From Nocardia blacklockiae (lineage in GTDB: Bacteria > Actinomycetota > Actinomycetes > Mycobacteriales > Mycobacteriaceae): a stretch of 64,000 nucleotides of DNA. The notes beneath the pieces are model-generated. The model ran no database searches, had not been told where the DNA came from, and was given only the letters and a program-made list of their open reading frames with translations. The position numbers and the translations under genes are program-made. The stretch spans positions 1-64,000 of the forward strand of contig NZ_JADLRJ010000011.1 in NCBI RefSeq assembly GCF_015477355.1, given 5' to 3'. Positions 7,690 to 17,053 of the stretch are shown one piece after another; within the stretch, counting starts at the first letter, position 1; every line of letters begins with the position of its first letter.

Positions 7690-10245
7690 TTACCGGCGGC
7701 GTGGGTCGAGGCGGGGAGCCTTCGGTGCGGGCGGCGTTTCCTGGGTTGTGGGAACGGGCGGGCTTGGCGGTTGCCGGTGTGGTGTGGTGTGAGTGCGGAC
7801 GGCGGCGCGGATGTGGCGGGCTCGTCCGAGGATCGGTGGGGGCAGTGGTTCGGTGGCGACGGTGCAGGGGGCGGTGTTTTGTCCGTTGACGACCAGGCGG
7901 GTGGCGGCGTGGTAGGCGTCGAGGTGGGCGAGGTCGTGTTCGGACAGTTGCGGGCTGGTGTGGCGGGCCAGGTTGTGGGCGTCCTCGGGCGAGACAGCGA
8001 AATAGATTTTGTTGCGAGCGTTGGTCGAGATCGCTTCGCGCAGTGTGGGAGTGAGCTGGCCGAGGTTCTGGTGGGCCAGGACCATGGACAGTCGCTGGGC
8101 GCGGGCCTCGGCGAGCATGTCCTCCACCGGGGTCGAGGAATGCAGGAAGTTGTGGAATTCGTCGAGGTAGAGGGCCGCGTCGCGGCGTTGTGCCTCGGGG
8201 GTGTCGGCGCGGGAGGTGGCGGCCTGCCATGTGCGTGCGACCAGAAGCGCGCCGAGTAGCCGGGTGGTTTCCTCGCCGAGGCGGCCTTTGGGCAGGCGGG
8301 CGAGGACCAGCCCGCCGTGGTCGAGTACCGCGCGCAGGTCGACGGTCGCGGGCCCGCCTGCCAGTGCGGCCTTGACGAACGGGCGCAACAGCAGGTGGCG
8401 GAGTTTGTTGAGCAGCGGGGCGGTGAGCTGGCCGCGTCCGGAGTCGCCGAGGCTGTCGAACGCGCGCCAGAATCGTTGCACGACAGGGTCTTTGACGCCG
8501 GTGGTGAGGCGGGCGCGGTAGGTGTCGTCGGTGAGGAGACGTTCGACGTCGGCGAGGGTGGCGGGTCGGGGCTGGGTGCAGACGGTCTTGAGGCTGTTGC
8601 GGAACAGGTCGTCGGTGCGCGGGCCCCAGAACTGGTGGTAGATCCGCGCGAACACGGTCCCGACGTTGTCCACGGCCAGGTCGAGGTCTCCGCCGAAGGT
8701 GATCACATCGAGGGGATTGAGGCACGGTTCCGGGCTGGTGGAGGCGGCGTCGAACAACACCACCCGCTCCGCACTGTGCTGGGGCAGGCGGGCTACGACG
8801 TCGGTGACGAGGTCGCCTTTGGGGTCGATCAGGACCAGCCCGCGGCGAGCGTCGGCGTCGGCGAGGATCATCCGGCCCAGCAGGGTCGATTTCCCGCATC
8901 CGGTCGGGCCGAGGATGTGCACGTGGTGGCGGGCGTCGGCGACGCGCATCGCGACGGGGCGGCCTCGCTGGGCGTCGGCGCGGCCGAGCGGTTTGGTGCC
9001 GGGTCCGCCGAAGACGACGACCTCGCTGGGCGCCAGGGCGCGGGCTCCGGCCCGGTGGATCTCGGCGATCGCCGGATCGGTGGGCAGGTGCGCGAGTACC
9101 GCCAGCTCCGGGCCCGACAGCAGATCACCGCGACCGAGCCGTCGTGCGGTGAGCGCCTCCCGCAGGCGGGGATGGCGGCGGCGACGGTAGTGGTTGTGGC
9201 CCGAGGCTCCCGACAGATACGACGACACCGCGTGCGCGCGGCCTCGCACCATCGCGGCGACCCGCGCGCAGGTCTGCTTGTCGGCGTCGGCCGGGACGGG
9301 CGCGGTGACGGCGTAGCGCACGACCGTGGCCCACTGCGGCCCGAGTGCCTTGCCTGCGGCGGCGTGATCTCGCGCGGACTGCTCCAGGCTCACCTGCCGA
9401 TCACCCGGCCCGTACCCGCGCTTCGGTTGCGGGCGGGCCGGTGTCCGGCTGCCGCGCACCGGGCCTGGCAGGAACAGGCCCAAGAAATCCCGCAGGAAAT
9501 CAGTAAGGAGCCCGGCGAATGCTGTTGGTGTGCCGGAGCTGGCGGTGTGCTGGTCGGGTCTGGTGGTGACAGGGCGGGCGAGGACTTGCACGCAGGCGGT
9601 GGTGCCGGGTTCCATCGCGGAGGCGGCGTTGATCAGGGTGGCGGCGGGGTCGCCGGGGAAGGCGGTGCGGATGGGCCAGCGGGCGTGTCGCGTGAGCCGT
9701 AGTTCGCCGCCCGCGAGCAGGCTGGGCTGTCGGGCAGGGGTTACCGGTAGCGGTGGCGCGGCGTCGGTGGTGTGGGTGCGGGCCCCGCGCCAGGCGACGG
9801 TGACGGCGTTCTCCACCAGATGCGGCGGGACACACGAGGGCACCCACACGCGGATGCTCGCGCCTTCGCCGGGACTGATGCGGTATTCGAACCCGAGCAG
9901 ATGCTGCCCGGACCACCACCGCTGCCACCAGCGGCGGGCGAGCGCGCCGTGCAGGTGTTCCCAGAACACCTGCGCGCTGTCGGGAGCTACCTGCGGCGGG
10001 ACCAGGATCTCCACCTGCCGCGCCCCCTCGGCCCACCGCTGCTCGCGGCGGCGACGGACCCACACGGACACAGCGACGCCGCCGAGGACAACGGCGGCCA
10101 CCGTGGCGGCGAGGAGTACCGCGTGTCCGGCGGCGGTGAGCAGGTGCGGCAGGTGCGGGCCGGGACGGGTGAGCAGTTCCCCGATGAGCCCGCCGTGACT
10201 GCCGGGACCGGGAGTCGGCTGGGCGCGCAAGTCGGTGTGCATCAT
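7690..10245 (-). CDS. Type IV coupling ATPase (VirD4/TraG-like) of the conjugative element
   Basis: About 851 residues from the ATG at 10245; its ATGA overlaps the shifted-frame stop of the VirB4 gene, and aggagg lies just upstream (a second ATG at 10242 is also possible). One membrane segment is visible near the N-terminus (AVLLAATVAAVVLGGVAVSV). Walker A is GPTGCGKSTLLGR, Walker B is LVLIDPKGD, and a later YLDEFHNFL plus a VLAHQNLGQL sensor segment are typical of TraG/VirD4 and TraM-recognition ATPases. It would recruit the DNA-protein substrate to the channel at the inner membrane. The C-terminus is proline-rich. Confidence 0.9.
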   Translation of the reverse strand: MMHTDLRAQPTPGPGSHGGLIGELLTRPGPHLPHLLTAAGHAVLLAATVAAVVLGGVAVSVWVRRRREQRWAEGARQVEILVPPQVAPDSAQVFWEHLHGALARRWWQRWWSGQHLLGFEYRISPGEGASIRVWVPSCVPPHLVENAVTVAWRGARTHTTDAAPPLPVTPARQPSLLAGGELRLTRHARWPIRTAFPGDPAATLINAASAMEPGTTACVQVLARPVTTRPDQHTASSGTPTAFAGLLTDFLRDFLGLFLPGPVRGSRTPARPQPKRGYGPGDRQVSLEQSARDHAAAGKALGPQWATVVRYAVTAPVPADADKQTCARVAAMVRGRAHAVSSYLSGASGHNHYRRRRHPRLREALTARRLGRGDLLSGPELAVLAHLPTDPAIAEIHRAGARALAPSEVVVFGGPGTKPLGRADAQRGRPVAMRVADARHHVHILGPTGCGKSTLLGRMILADADARRGLVLIDPKGDLVTDVVARLPQHSAERVVLFDAASTSPEPCLNPLDVITFGGDLDLAVDNVGTVFARIYHQFWGPRTDDLFRNSLKTVCTQPRPATLADVERLLTDDTYRARLTTGVKDPVVQRFWRAFDSLGDSGRGQLTAPLLNKLRHLLLRPFVKAALAGGPATVDLRAVLDHGGLVLARLPKGRLGEETTRLLGALLVARTWQAATSRADTPEAQRRDAALYLDEFHNFLHSSTPVEDMLAEARAQRLSMVLAHQNLGQLTPTLREAISTNARNKIYFAVSPEDAHNLARHTSPQLSEHDLAHLDAYHAATRLVVNGQNTAPCTVATEPLPPPILGRARHIRAAVRTHTTPHRQPPSPPVPTTQETPPAPKAPRLDPRRR

Positions 10246-13200
10246 GCTGCCTCCTGCTGCGGCTGGTGGCCTTGGCGGACGGCGGCCTCCTGCGCGGGCT
10301 CGTGGTCGAGGCCGAAGTGCCGGGGTCGCCGACGCCGGCATCTATGTCGCCGGTGAATTCGTCGGCGCCGAGGTCGATGTGGCTGTCGCCGAGGTCTGCG
10401 GGGAGGTCCAGGTAGCCGAACTCGTCGGTGCCGGGCAGGTCGTATTCCGGTGACGTGGTGGCGAGCTGGTGTTCGGCGAGCGAGGCGACCGAGCCGAAGA
10501 CGGTGCGCTGGTGGGCTCCGACGGCGAGTAAGCCCTGGCCGCGGTCGGCGGCGAGCAGGAAGCGCCGCTCGCCCTCGGACAAGGCGAAGGCGTCGCCGAC
10601 CTGGTCGATCGCCTGCGGGGCTTGCCGGAGCAGGACCTGGGTGGCGGCGTTGGCGACGATCGCCTTCCCGAGATCGGTGGACAGGACATCGGCGGCGTCC
10701 TGGGTGGCGACGGTGAGTCCGGCGAAGTATTTGCGCGCGGATTTCGCCAGCCGGTACAGGAACTCCGCCCCGGTCGGCTGCCGCATGAGCAGCCAGGCTT
10801 CATCGACCACCACCACCCGCGCTCGCCGCAGGCCGGGGTCGCTGACGCGCCGCCAGGTCGCGTCCAACGCCAGCAGGGTGCCGATGGTTTTCAGTTCAGC
10901 AGGCAGCTCGCGCATCGAGTACACAATCAACTCGCCGTCGACCTGGTGGCTGGTCGGGCCGTCGAGTAGCCCGGCGAACGCACCTCCCGCGACGTAGGGG
11001 GCGAGCCCGGCCGCCAGGTCGGCCGCGACCGGGTCGCCGGTGGCGGCGAGCTGGTCGCGCAGCATGCTCAGCGTCGGCGCGGGCCGGACCCAGCTGGCCG
11101 GGTCGTCGGTGATCCCGGCCGCCGCATAGGTGGCGGTGACGGCGGTGTCCAGGGCGGCGCGCTGGGCGGAGGTTTGCTCGCCGAGCAGGACCGCGATCAC
11201 TGTGTGCAGATGCAGTTTCCGCCGCAGCAGCGCGTCGGCGGGGGCGGTGCGGTGACCGGTGCGCTGGTCGAGGTGGATGTCGAGGTCGAAGGGGTTGATC
11301 CGGACTCTGGGGGCGCCGAGGCGCAGGTGGGTGCCACCGAGCGCGTCGCACAGGGCGGCGTATTCGTCTTCGGGGTCGATGACGACGGTCTCGATCCCGC
11401 GATACAGCGACCGCAGAATCGAGGTCTTCGCCAGATAGGACTTGCCGGCACCGGACCGGCCGAGGATGACCTCGTTGTGGTTGTGCATCCCAGGGGCGAA
11501 GCGGTCGTGGAACAGCAGCCCGGCCGCGCCGTCGCGCCCGTACAGCACCCCGGCCGGGTGAGTGGAGATCGGGTCGTCAGGCGGGAGTTGCGCGGAGGCG
11601 AACGGGACGGCCGCGGCGAGGGCGTGACTGTCGAAGGTGCGGTGCAGCCGCACCGGATCCAGGCCCAGCGGCAACGTCGCCGTCCACCCGTGCACGGCGC
11701 GGTAGGTGAGCGGGCAGGTGTCGATCAGCAGACTCGCCGCCAGTGTCCGCAGCGCGGTGACCTGTCCGGCGAGTTCGTTCTCGGTGTCGGCGTGGACGGT
11801 CAGATACAGTCCCGCGCGGAACAGGCGGGACTCGCCGCGGGCGAGCTGGGCGGCCAGGGCGGCGGCGTCTTCGGCGGCGACCTCGACCGCCGGATCACCG
11901 ACCCGATTATTGACCGCCGCCGACGCCAGCGAAGATTCCAGGCGCGCGATCTGGCGGCGTAACCGCACGGCAGCTTGATGCGGGTCGATCGGGGAGATGT
12001 GCAGGGCGATGTCCACCCGGCCCCCGAACGCGGCCAGCGGCGCGAGCCAGCCGGGCGTGACTTCGCGCGGGTAGCCGGTGACCGCGATCGTGGCGACGTG
12101 GTCCGAGCCCACCTGAAGATGCCGCGCACCGATGGTCAACGACTCCGGCGCGAACTCCACACTCCCACCCCGGCGTGATACTCGGCCATAACGGACCCGG
12201 CCGCGTGCCCGGCGGCGAGGTGCCGCGTCCGGCTCGTGCTCGTCGTCGACGTCCGTCACGTCGAACCAGGCGCCGCTGAACTCGCTGGCTGAGCTGGTGA
12301 TGATCTCGCCAGGTCCGGCAGCGTCGGGTGCGCCGAACGGAACGAGGCTGGCGGGGTTGGTGCAGCTGGTCAGGATCGCTCGCGCTTGCGTCTCGTCCAG
12401 GGCCCGCACCCCGACCCCGAGGGGAGCGAGTAGATCGGTGGCGTCGCTGACGCGGGCGAGCAGCCGGGTTTCGGCGGCGTGGCGGGCCTGGGCGGAGAGC
12501 TGGCGGTCGCGGCGGCCACGCGGGGTGAGTCCCCCCAGTGGTGAGGTCGCCAGCCGGGTCGCGGGGTCGACGGGTTCACGCCACACCAGCAGGACTTGGC
12601 GTCGGGCGGTGGTGTCGTCGTCGGCCAGCTCGGCCAGGTATCGGGCGTGGTCGCGGGCGTACTCGGCCACTTCGAGCGGCATCTGTTCGGTCGCGGTGTG
12701 CAGGTCGGTGAGGTGGCCGGTCACGTCCAAGCGGATCGACCGCAACAGGATCTGCACCCCGTGCCCGGACAGACTCTGCAGCCAGCCCGCGAGCGCGCTC
12801 ACCAACCCGGCCTGCTCGGCAGGGGTGCGCAGCGTGAGGTTGAGGGTGGACGCGGCGGCGATCACCGCGATCCCCTCCTCCCCGAGATCGACCACCCCGG
12901 CCCCGCCGCCGAGGCCCGTGCCCGGCGTGACTGCCCCCGGCAGGGTGACGGTGCGAGAGGTAATCGGGTGCGCGGTGGGCGGGCGCGGCCCGTGCGCGCG
13001 GTCGTTCACCCAGCGCGGCACCGCCGCGCCCTGGCCGTCGTCGCCGGGCTGCGCGGCGATCAGGTGCCGGGCCCGCGCCCGGTGGCGTAGCCCAGCCACG
13101 AGCAGCTGATCCCCGGTGAGCCCGTCGCGGGTGGTGAGCACGAGCGCGGTCGCGACCGCTGCGACCGGGGCCGCGAGCCCGGTGAACATCGTGATCGGCA

Positions 13201-13336
13201 GCATCGTGCGGGTGCTCGCCCACGCCAGCAGCAGGACCAGCCCGGTCGCGGCGAGCAGGGCGAGTTGGCGGGCGGTGAACGGGCCGACGATGCGGTCGGG
13301 CCGTTCCACATCCGAGGGAATGCGATAGGAGTTCAC
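10242..13336 (-). CDS. PrgI-VirB4 fusion ATPase, with a -1 frame change near its 3' end
   Basis: The GTG at 13336 overlaps the upstream stop (GTGA), with ggaggagg before it. The N-terminus carries a PrgI-like region with two membrane segments (FTARQLALLAATGLVLLLAW; ITMFTGLAAPVAAVATALVL). A VirB4/TraC ATPase follows, with Walker A ILGRSGAGKSYLAK (~residue 625) and Walker B ARVVVVDEAWLLM (~840). It powers pilus assembly and substrate transfer. In the annotated frame no stop occurs until 9500, deep in the next gene. A -1 shift at the C4 run (GGGG on the plus strand, 10322-10325) gives HFGLDHEPAQEAAV and a TGA that overlaps the coupling-protein ATG. The coordinates assume that shift, whether natural, programmed or a sequencing error. 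Confidence 0.85.
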
Positions 13337-15243
13337 CTGGAACCTCCTCCGGTATCGCGCCGCAGGCGGCGGCGCACGGGCAGGTCGGGAAGCGGAAGAT
13401 GCAACTGCCGACCGGCGGGCCGGGGCGCGGGCGGCGCGATCCAGGCCGGTGCGGGCGGCGGGGCCGGTCGCCGGACCCGGGTCACGCCCAGCGGCAGGAC
13501 GTACTGGCCCTGCGCGGTCACTTTCGGGCGCGCGTAGACATCCCGAGGTTGTGCCGGTGGTGAGGACTGTTGCGGGGGTGGGAACCGCAGCGCCAGCTGG
13601 CGGCCCTTCGCGGCGCGCCGCTCCGCCGGTACGCCGCTCGGAGGACCGGCCGCGGGCGTGGCATTCGCCGGAGACGGACGACGTCGTGCCGGAGGCTTCG
13701 TGGCGGGGGTGGCGTAGAACAGGGCGTACTGGCCGTCCGGTCGGGGCGCTTCGCGCGGGAGCGGCCGGGCAGGTCTGGACAGGTGCAGCTCCAGCTGGCG
13801 GCCAGTGGTTGATGACGGCCGCGAGCCTGGGCTTCGGTGACCGGATGTCGGATCGGGTGGCAGTGGTGGCGGTGATTTCCGGGGAGTGCGGGTGAGGCCC
13901 TGCAAGGGCAGCAGCATCTGCCCGTTGGCGGCGGTCTGCACGTGCCGGTAGGGATCCGAGGCGTCGCTCTCGGGCTTGCGCGAGGTGGATTTGCGTGTGG
14001 CGGTGGTGGATCGGTGGCGGAGCAGCCCGAAGGTCTTGTAGGTGAGGTAGCTACGGACCATGCCACCGGCCAGGGAGCGGCCGGAGCCGATCCGCATCGC
14101 CGAGAGCATCCAGAACGGGGTCTTTGCCAGCACCCCGACCAATGCGATCGCGACGATCAGGTCCACTATTCCGCCGTCGGAGTCGCTCGACATCCGCCAG
14201 CCGCCGGGGGTGAGGAACACGCGGGTCGCGGTGATCAAGGTCAGGCTCTGCACGAACTGGATGGCCAGGCAGGCCCCCATCGACCGCCACCACCAGCGGG
14301 CGATCGGCTCGGTGACCGGCAGCGCGTGACACATCAACGCCAGCGGTGCGGCCACGATCAGCACGATCGTCACCGCGACCCGGATCACGTACCCGACCAG
14401 CAGACCGACGACCAGCACGACGAGCACCACCGCCAGCAGCAGCCCGAACAGGCCGATCATGCTGTCGGAGTTCACGGTCACCAGCTGCCGTAGCGCCTGC
14501 CCGGCCGAGTCGGGATCGACGCCGTCCCCGGCGACCGCGACCGACAAGGTGTTCGCGGCTCGCACGGCCTGGGTGATTAGCGGGAAGCTCAGCGCGGCGG
14601 CGATCATGCCCAACACCAGGCCGGGGGCGATCTCGCGTAGCGACCACCGTTCCTGCAGAGTTTGATACGACATCAGCAGCAGTCCGGCGGCCATCACCAG
14701 CAGCCCGTACAGGGTGAGGGTGATCTGCCACGACGAGGTCCACAACTGACCGACTCGCGGCAGGCTCGCCGGGTCCGGCGTCGCCAGCAGGGTGGTCGAC
14801 AGCAACTCCAGCAGCGGGTTTAGCGCCGAGGACACCAGCGTGGAGAAGAACCCGTCCATCGCCTTGACCACGCAGCCGCTGATGTTGTCCAGGCCGCACT
14901 CGGGTTCGGGAGCGGCGAGCGGACCTTGCCGGGTCTCAGGCTGCTGAGCGCACCCGCCGCTGGTCTGCGCGCACGGCAGTCCCGGCGGCGGTGCCGGTGC
15001 CGTCGGTGCGGTGGTCGGCGGGGTCGGTGCCGCCGGTGTGACCGGTGCCGGTGTCTGCGGGCGGGGGACGGGCACGGCCGGGGAGGTCGCTACCGGTGGC
15101 GGCGTGGTGGTATCCGGGCTCGCCCAGACCGGGGCGACTCCGGCCGTACAGATCAGGACGGGCAGCACCATCAGCAGCCAGCACCGCCGCACTTCTCGCA
15201 GCGGGCCGTGCCGGGCCGGACGGGCGGACACGGTGATCGGCAT
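13333..15243 (-). CDS. VirB6/TrbL-like polytopic membrane protein with repeated C-terminal motifs
   Basis: 636 residues. A signal-like N-terminus (CWLLMVLPVLICTAGVAPVW) is followed by a Thr/Pro-rich stretch and four cysteines near 90-130. About six membrane segments follow between ~170 and ~390, for example LTLYGLLVMAAGLLLMSY and LAVVLVVLVVGLLVGYVI. The C-terminal ~220 residues are cytoplasmic, basic and proline-rich, with six short motifs alternating as GQ[MY]xLxxx and GRQLxLxxx: GQMLLPLQG, GRQLELHLS, GQYALFYAT, GRQLALRFP, GQYVLPLGV, GRQLHLPLP. VirB6 proteins form the inner-membrane channel. The tail could dock several copies of a partner. It sits in the operon between pilin and VirB4. Confidence 0.82.
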   Translation of the reverse strand: MPITVSARPARHGPLREVRRCWLLMVLPVLICTAGVAPVWASPDTTTPPPVATSPAVPVPRPQTPAPVTPAAPTPPTTAPTAPAPPPGLPCAQTSGGCAQQPETRQGPLAAPEPECGLDNISGCVVKAMDGFFSTLVSSALNPLLELLSTTLLATPDPASLPRVGQLWTSSWQITLTLYGLLVMAAGLLLMSYQTLQERWSLREIAPGLVLGMIAAALSFPLITQAVRAANTLSVAVAGDGVDPDSAGQALRQLVTVNSDSMIGLFGLLLAVVLVVLVVGLLVGYVIRVAVTIVLIVAAPLALMCHALPVTEPIARWWWRSMGACLAIQFVQSLTLITATRVFLTPGGWRMSSDSDGGIVDLIVAIALVGVLAKTPFWMLSAMRIGSGRSLAGGMVRSYLTYKTFGLLRHRSTTATRKSTSRKPESDASDPYRHVQTAANGQMLLPLQGLTRTPRKSPPPLPPDPTSGHRSPGSRPSSTTGRQLELHLSRPARPLPREAPRPDGQYALFYATPATKPPARRRPSPANATPAAGPPSGVPAERRAAKGRQLALRFPPPQQSSPPAQPRDVYARPKVTAQGQYVLPLGVTRVRRPAPPPAPAWIAPPAPRPAGRQLHLPLPDLPVRRRLRRDTGGGSR

Positions 15244-15246
15244 GGC

Positions 15247-15663
15247 TCAGCCCCCCACGAGTGACTTGAGGACGGCCACGACGACTGGGGCGAGGATGGC
15301 CAGGCAGTAGCCGATCATCGCCGCGCGCAGCGCCGCCTTCGCGCGTTCGACCTCGCCGGCGTCCCCGCCCGAGAGCAGGTATCGGGCGCCGCCGACCGTC
15401 AGATAGGTCGTGGCGATCGTGGCCAGGATCGCGACCAGCCAGTTGCGGAGATTGTCGGCGACCTCGTTGAGCGACCCCGCTACAGCCAGCACCTCCGGTG
15501 CGGCGTGGGCCCGGCCCGCCGCCGCACACACGGTGACGACGATGAGGGCCTCGGCGGTCGCGATGCTCCGGGCCCGGTGGTGAGAACGGCGGCGGGTGTG
15601 GTGCGAGCCGGAGGCCTGAGCGGTCGAGGGCGGGGTATCGGGGGAACGGGGGGTTATGCGCAT
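15247..15663 (-). CDS. VirB2/TrbC-like pilin
   Basis: 138 residues from the ATG at 15663 behind ggaggaaaaccccc. A long, basic, histidine-rich N-terminus precedes a hydrophobic signal (TAEALIVVTVCAAAGRAHAA). Two membrane helices joined by a short charged loop follow: NWLVAILATIATTYLTVGGARYLLS and AMIGYCLAILAPVVVAVLKSLVG, with GGDAGEVERAK between them. This two-helix layout is the VirB2/TrbC pilin or pilin-like pattern. It would be the major subunit of the transfer apparatus. It overlaps the preceding gene by 10 bases and is followed 3 bases later by the VirB6-like gene. Confidence 0.78.
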   Translation of the reverse strand: MRITPRSPDTPPSTAQASGSHHTRRRSHHRARSIATAEALIVVTVCAAAGRAHAAPEVLAVAGSLNEVADNLRNWLVAILATIATTYLTVGGARYLLSGGDAGEVERAKAALRAAMIGYCLAILAPVVVAVLKSLVGG

Positions 15664-16577
15664 CGGGGGTTTTCCTCCGCGGTGGTGGGGTCCGCGCTGG
15701 GCACGGACTCGGGCATGGGGAGGACTCCTGGTCCGCGCCGGTGTGTGGACATTGGTCGTGCGGAGTCCCGTCGCTGAGTCGCTGGTGCGGGGTGCGGCGT
15801 GAGGTGATCGAGCGCAGCGGTTTCGACGTCGCTGGACGTTTGTGTGTCGGCGAGACGCTGGCGTAGCCACACCGCAAGGCGTTGTTCGGCACGCCGGCGG
15901 CGTTTGGCGAGTGCCTCGTAGCCGGTCGCGGTTTCGGCAGCGACGTGGGTGAGCCGCCGGTGGTTCAAGCGGGTGTCGGCGATCAGTATCGCGTCGGTGG
16001 TGCTGATCACGCCCTCGCCGACGGCGAGGGCCAGCAGCTGCTCCGGATGCCCGTGGGGCGGGGAGGAGACGATGTGGTCCTTGTCGGGGATCGGGCCGTC
16101 GTTGAACCACAGCACCGGGATCGGTGCCTGCTTGCGCTCACGTACCGGCGGGCAGGTCCGATGAAAGGTGGCCCACCGCAGCCGACTTGCGACGTTCGGG
16201 CGTGTCAGGTCGATCTGCGAGACCGCGTCCAGGAATGCCACAACCACCATCGACTCGGTGTCGGCGCGATGGGCCGGGTGCCCGCACAGCCACGCGGCGA
16301 CCTTGTGCAGCATCGGCAACGCGGTGCCCACGCAGATCAGCACCGCGGTTTCGTCCCTGGTCCGCGCTTGCTCGATCAGCTGTACCCAGACCGCATCGAC
16401 CTCCCCGGCCGGAACGCGCGGAGACAACAGCCGCCCGGCCATCCGCCCGGCTTTCATCCGGTCCCAGCCCGGCGGCAGGCCCCCAACCGGCCGATCCGCC
16501 AGCTCACGGAACCGTTTCCGGATCACTGTCAGCGGCCTCGGCGCCATACGGCCTTCGGGCGTTGGTGAATTCGACAT
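15654..16577 (-). CDS. Sigma-factor-like regulatory protein, first gene of the transfer operon
   Basis: 307 residues from the ATG at 16577 (aggag 5 bases upstream). The central part (about 45-190) is helical and tryptophan-containing. A helix-turn-helix-like segment, THVAAETATGYEALAKRRRRAEQRLAVWL (given here only as its position near 215-243; key residues A-ET-GY-A-RRRRAE), resembles sigma-70 region 4. Related ICE proteins are often labelled sigma factors, but a clear region 2 is not visible. It heads the operon next to the repeated GGTGAATT sites, so autoregulation of transfer is a reasonable inference. The C-terminal 60 residues are low complexity. Confidence 0.55.
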   Translation of the reverse strand: MSNSPTPEGRMAPRPLTVIRKRFRELADRPVGGLPPGWDRMKAGRMAGRLLSPRVPAGEVDAVWVQLIEQARTRDETAVLICVGTALPMLHKVAAWLCGHPAHRADTESMVVVAFLDAVSQIDLTRPNVASRLRWATFHRTCPPVRERKQAPIPVLWFNDGPIPDKDHIVSSPPHGHPEQLLALAVGEGVISTTDAILIADTRLNHRRLTHVAAETATGYEALAKRRRRAEQRLAVWLRQRLADTQTSSDVETAALDHLTPHPAPATQRRDSARPMSTHRRGPGVLPMPESVPSADPTTAEENPRCA

Positions 16578-16690
16578 CGCAACTCCTGTGCTCGGTGAAT
16601 TCGACCGGACAAGGAAATGTGACGGCGTCCACACAACCGTGTCAGAAGAACCTCACAACGAATTCAAAAGAATCTCCGAGCTAATTCACC
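16564..16690. promoter_or_regulatory. Three GGTGAATT sites at the head of the transfer operon
   Basis: The 12-mer ggtgaattcgac occurs at 16564-16575 and 16594-16605, exactly 30 bases apart. An inverted ggtgaatt (aattcacc) lies at 16683-16690. The first copy overlaps codons 2-5 of the sigma-like gene. Spacing by about three helical turns and placement between divergent operons suggest an operator array. A single ggtgaattcg also occurs inside the VirB4 gene, so chance is not excluded. Confidence 0.45.
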
Positions 16691-16792
16691 ACCAGATTCA
16701 GGCACTGGTAAACCCGGGGTGAGGCAGCGGCGCACGCCCTATCGGCCCTCGGGTCATGAAATGGCTGCTACCTGCGATGAATGTGTCGTGTT

Positions 16793-16837
16793 GCGCCGGT
16801 GTGGCACCGGCGCGCGACTGTCACACCAGTGCCACAC
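16793..16837. promoter_or_regulatory. Hairpin-rich segment in the divergent region of the element
   Basis: A perfect hairpin with 9-base arms gcgccggtg / caccggcgc and loop tgg occupies 16793-16813. The overlapping word gtgtggcac (16799-16807) recurs inverted as gtgccacac at 16829-16837. The region 16691-17053 otherwise holds no supported gene. It may be an operator, an attenuator for the plus-strand module, or a transfer origin; the sequence alone cannot decide. Confidence 0.4.
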
Positions 16838-17053
16838 GAAACCCGTGTCACCCAACCTCGAAAATCTTTGACCGGACGCCGAACCGCAGCGGCACCTTGC
16901 CGTCGCGGATCTCCTTGCCGACTGTCGACGCTGCTGTGCTCGGGATGGTCGAAAAGAATTTCTCTCGATGGATGTCCGGAAACCGGTCGCGGAACAGAGT
17001 CCTCCCGCTGAACCACCCCTGTTCACTCGCCGACCGGAACGAGGTACATCCCG

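Noticed and set aside
9500-10241. In-frame extension of the VirB4 frame into the coupling-protein gene
   Set aside because: The extension is Arg/Pro/His-rich and antiparallel in character to a real gene in another frame; the -1 tail ends at the next start and looks native.
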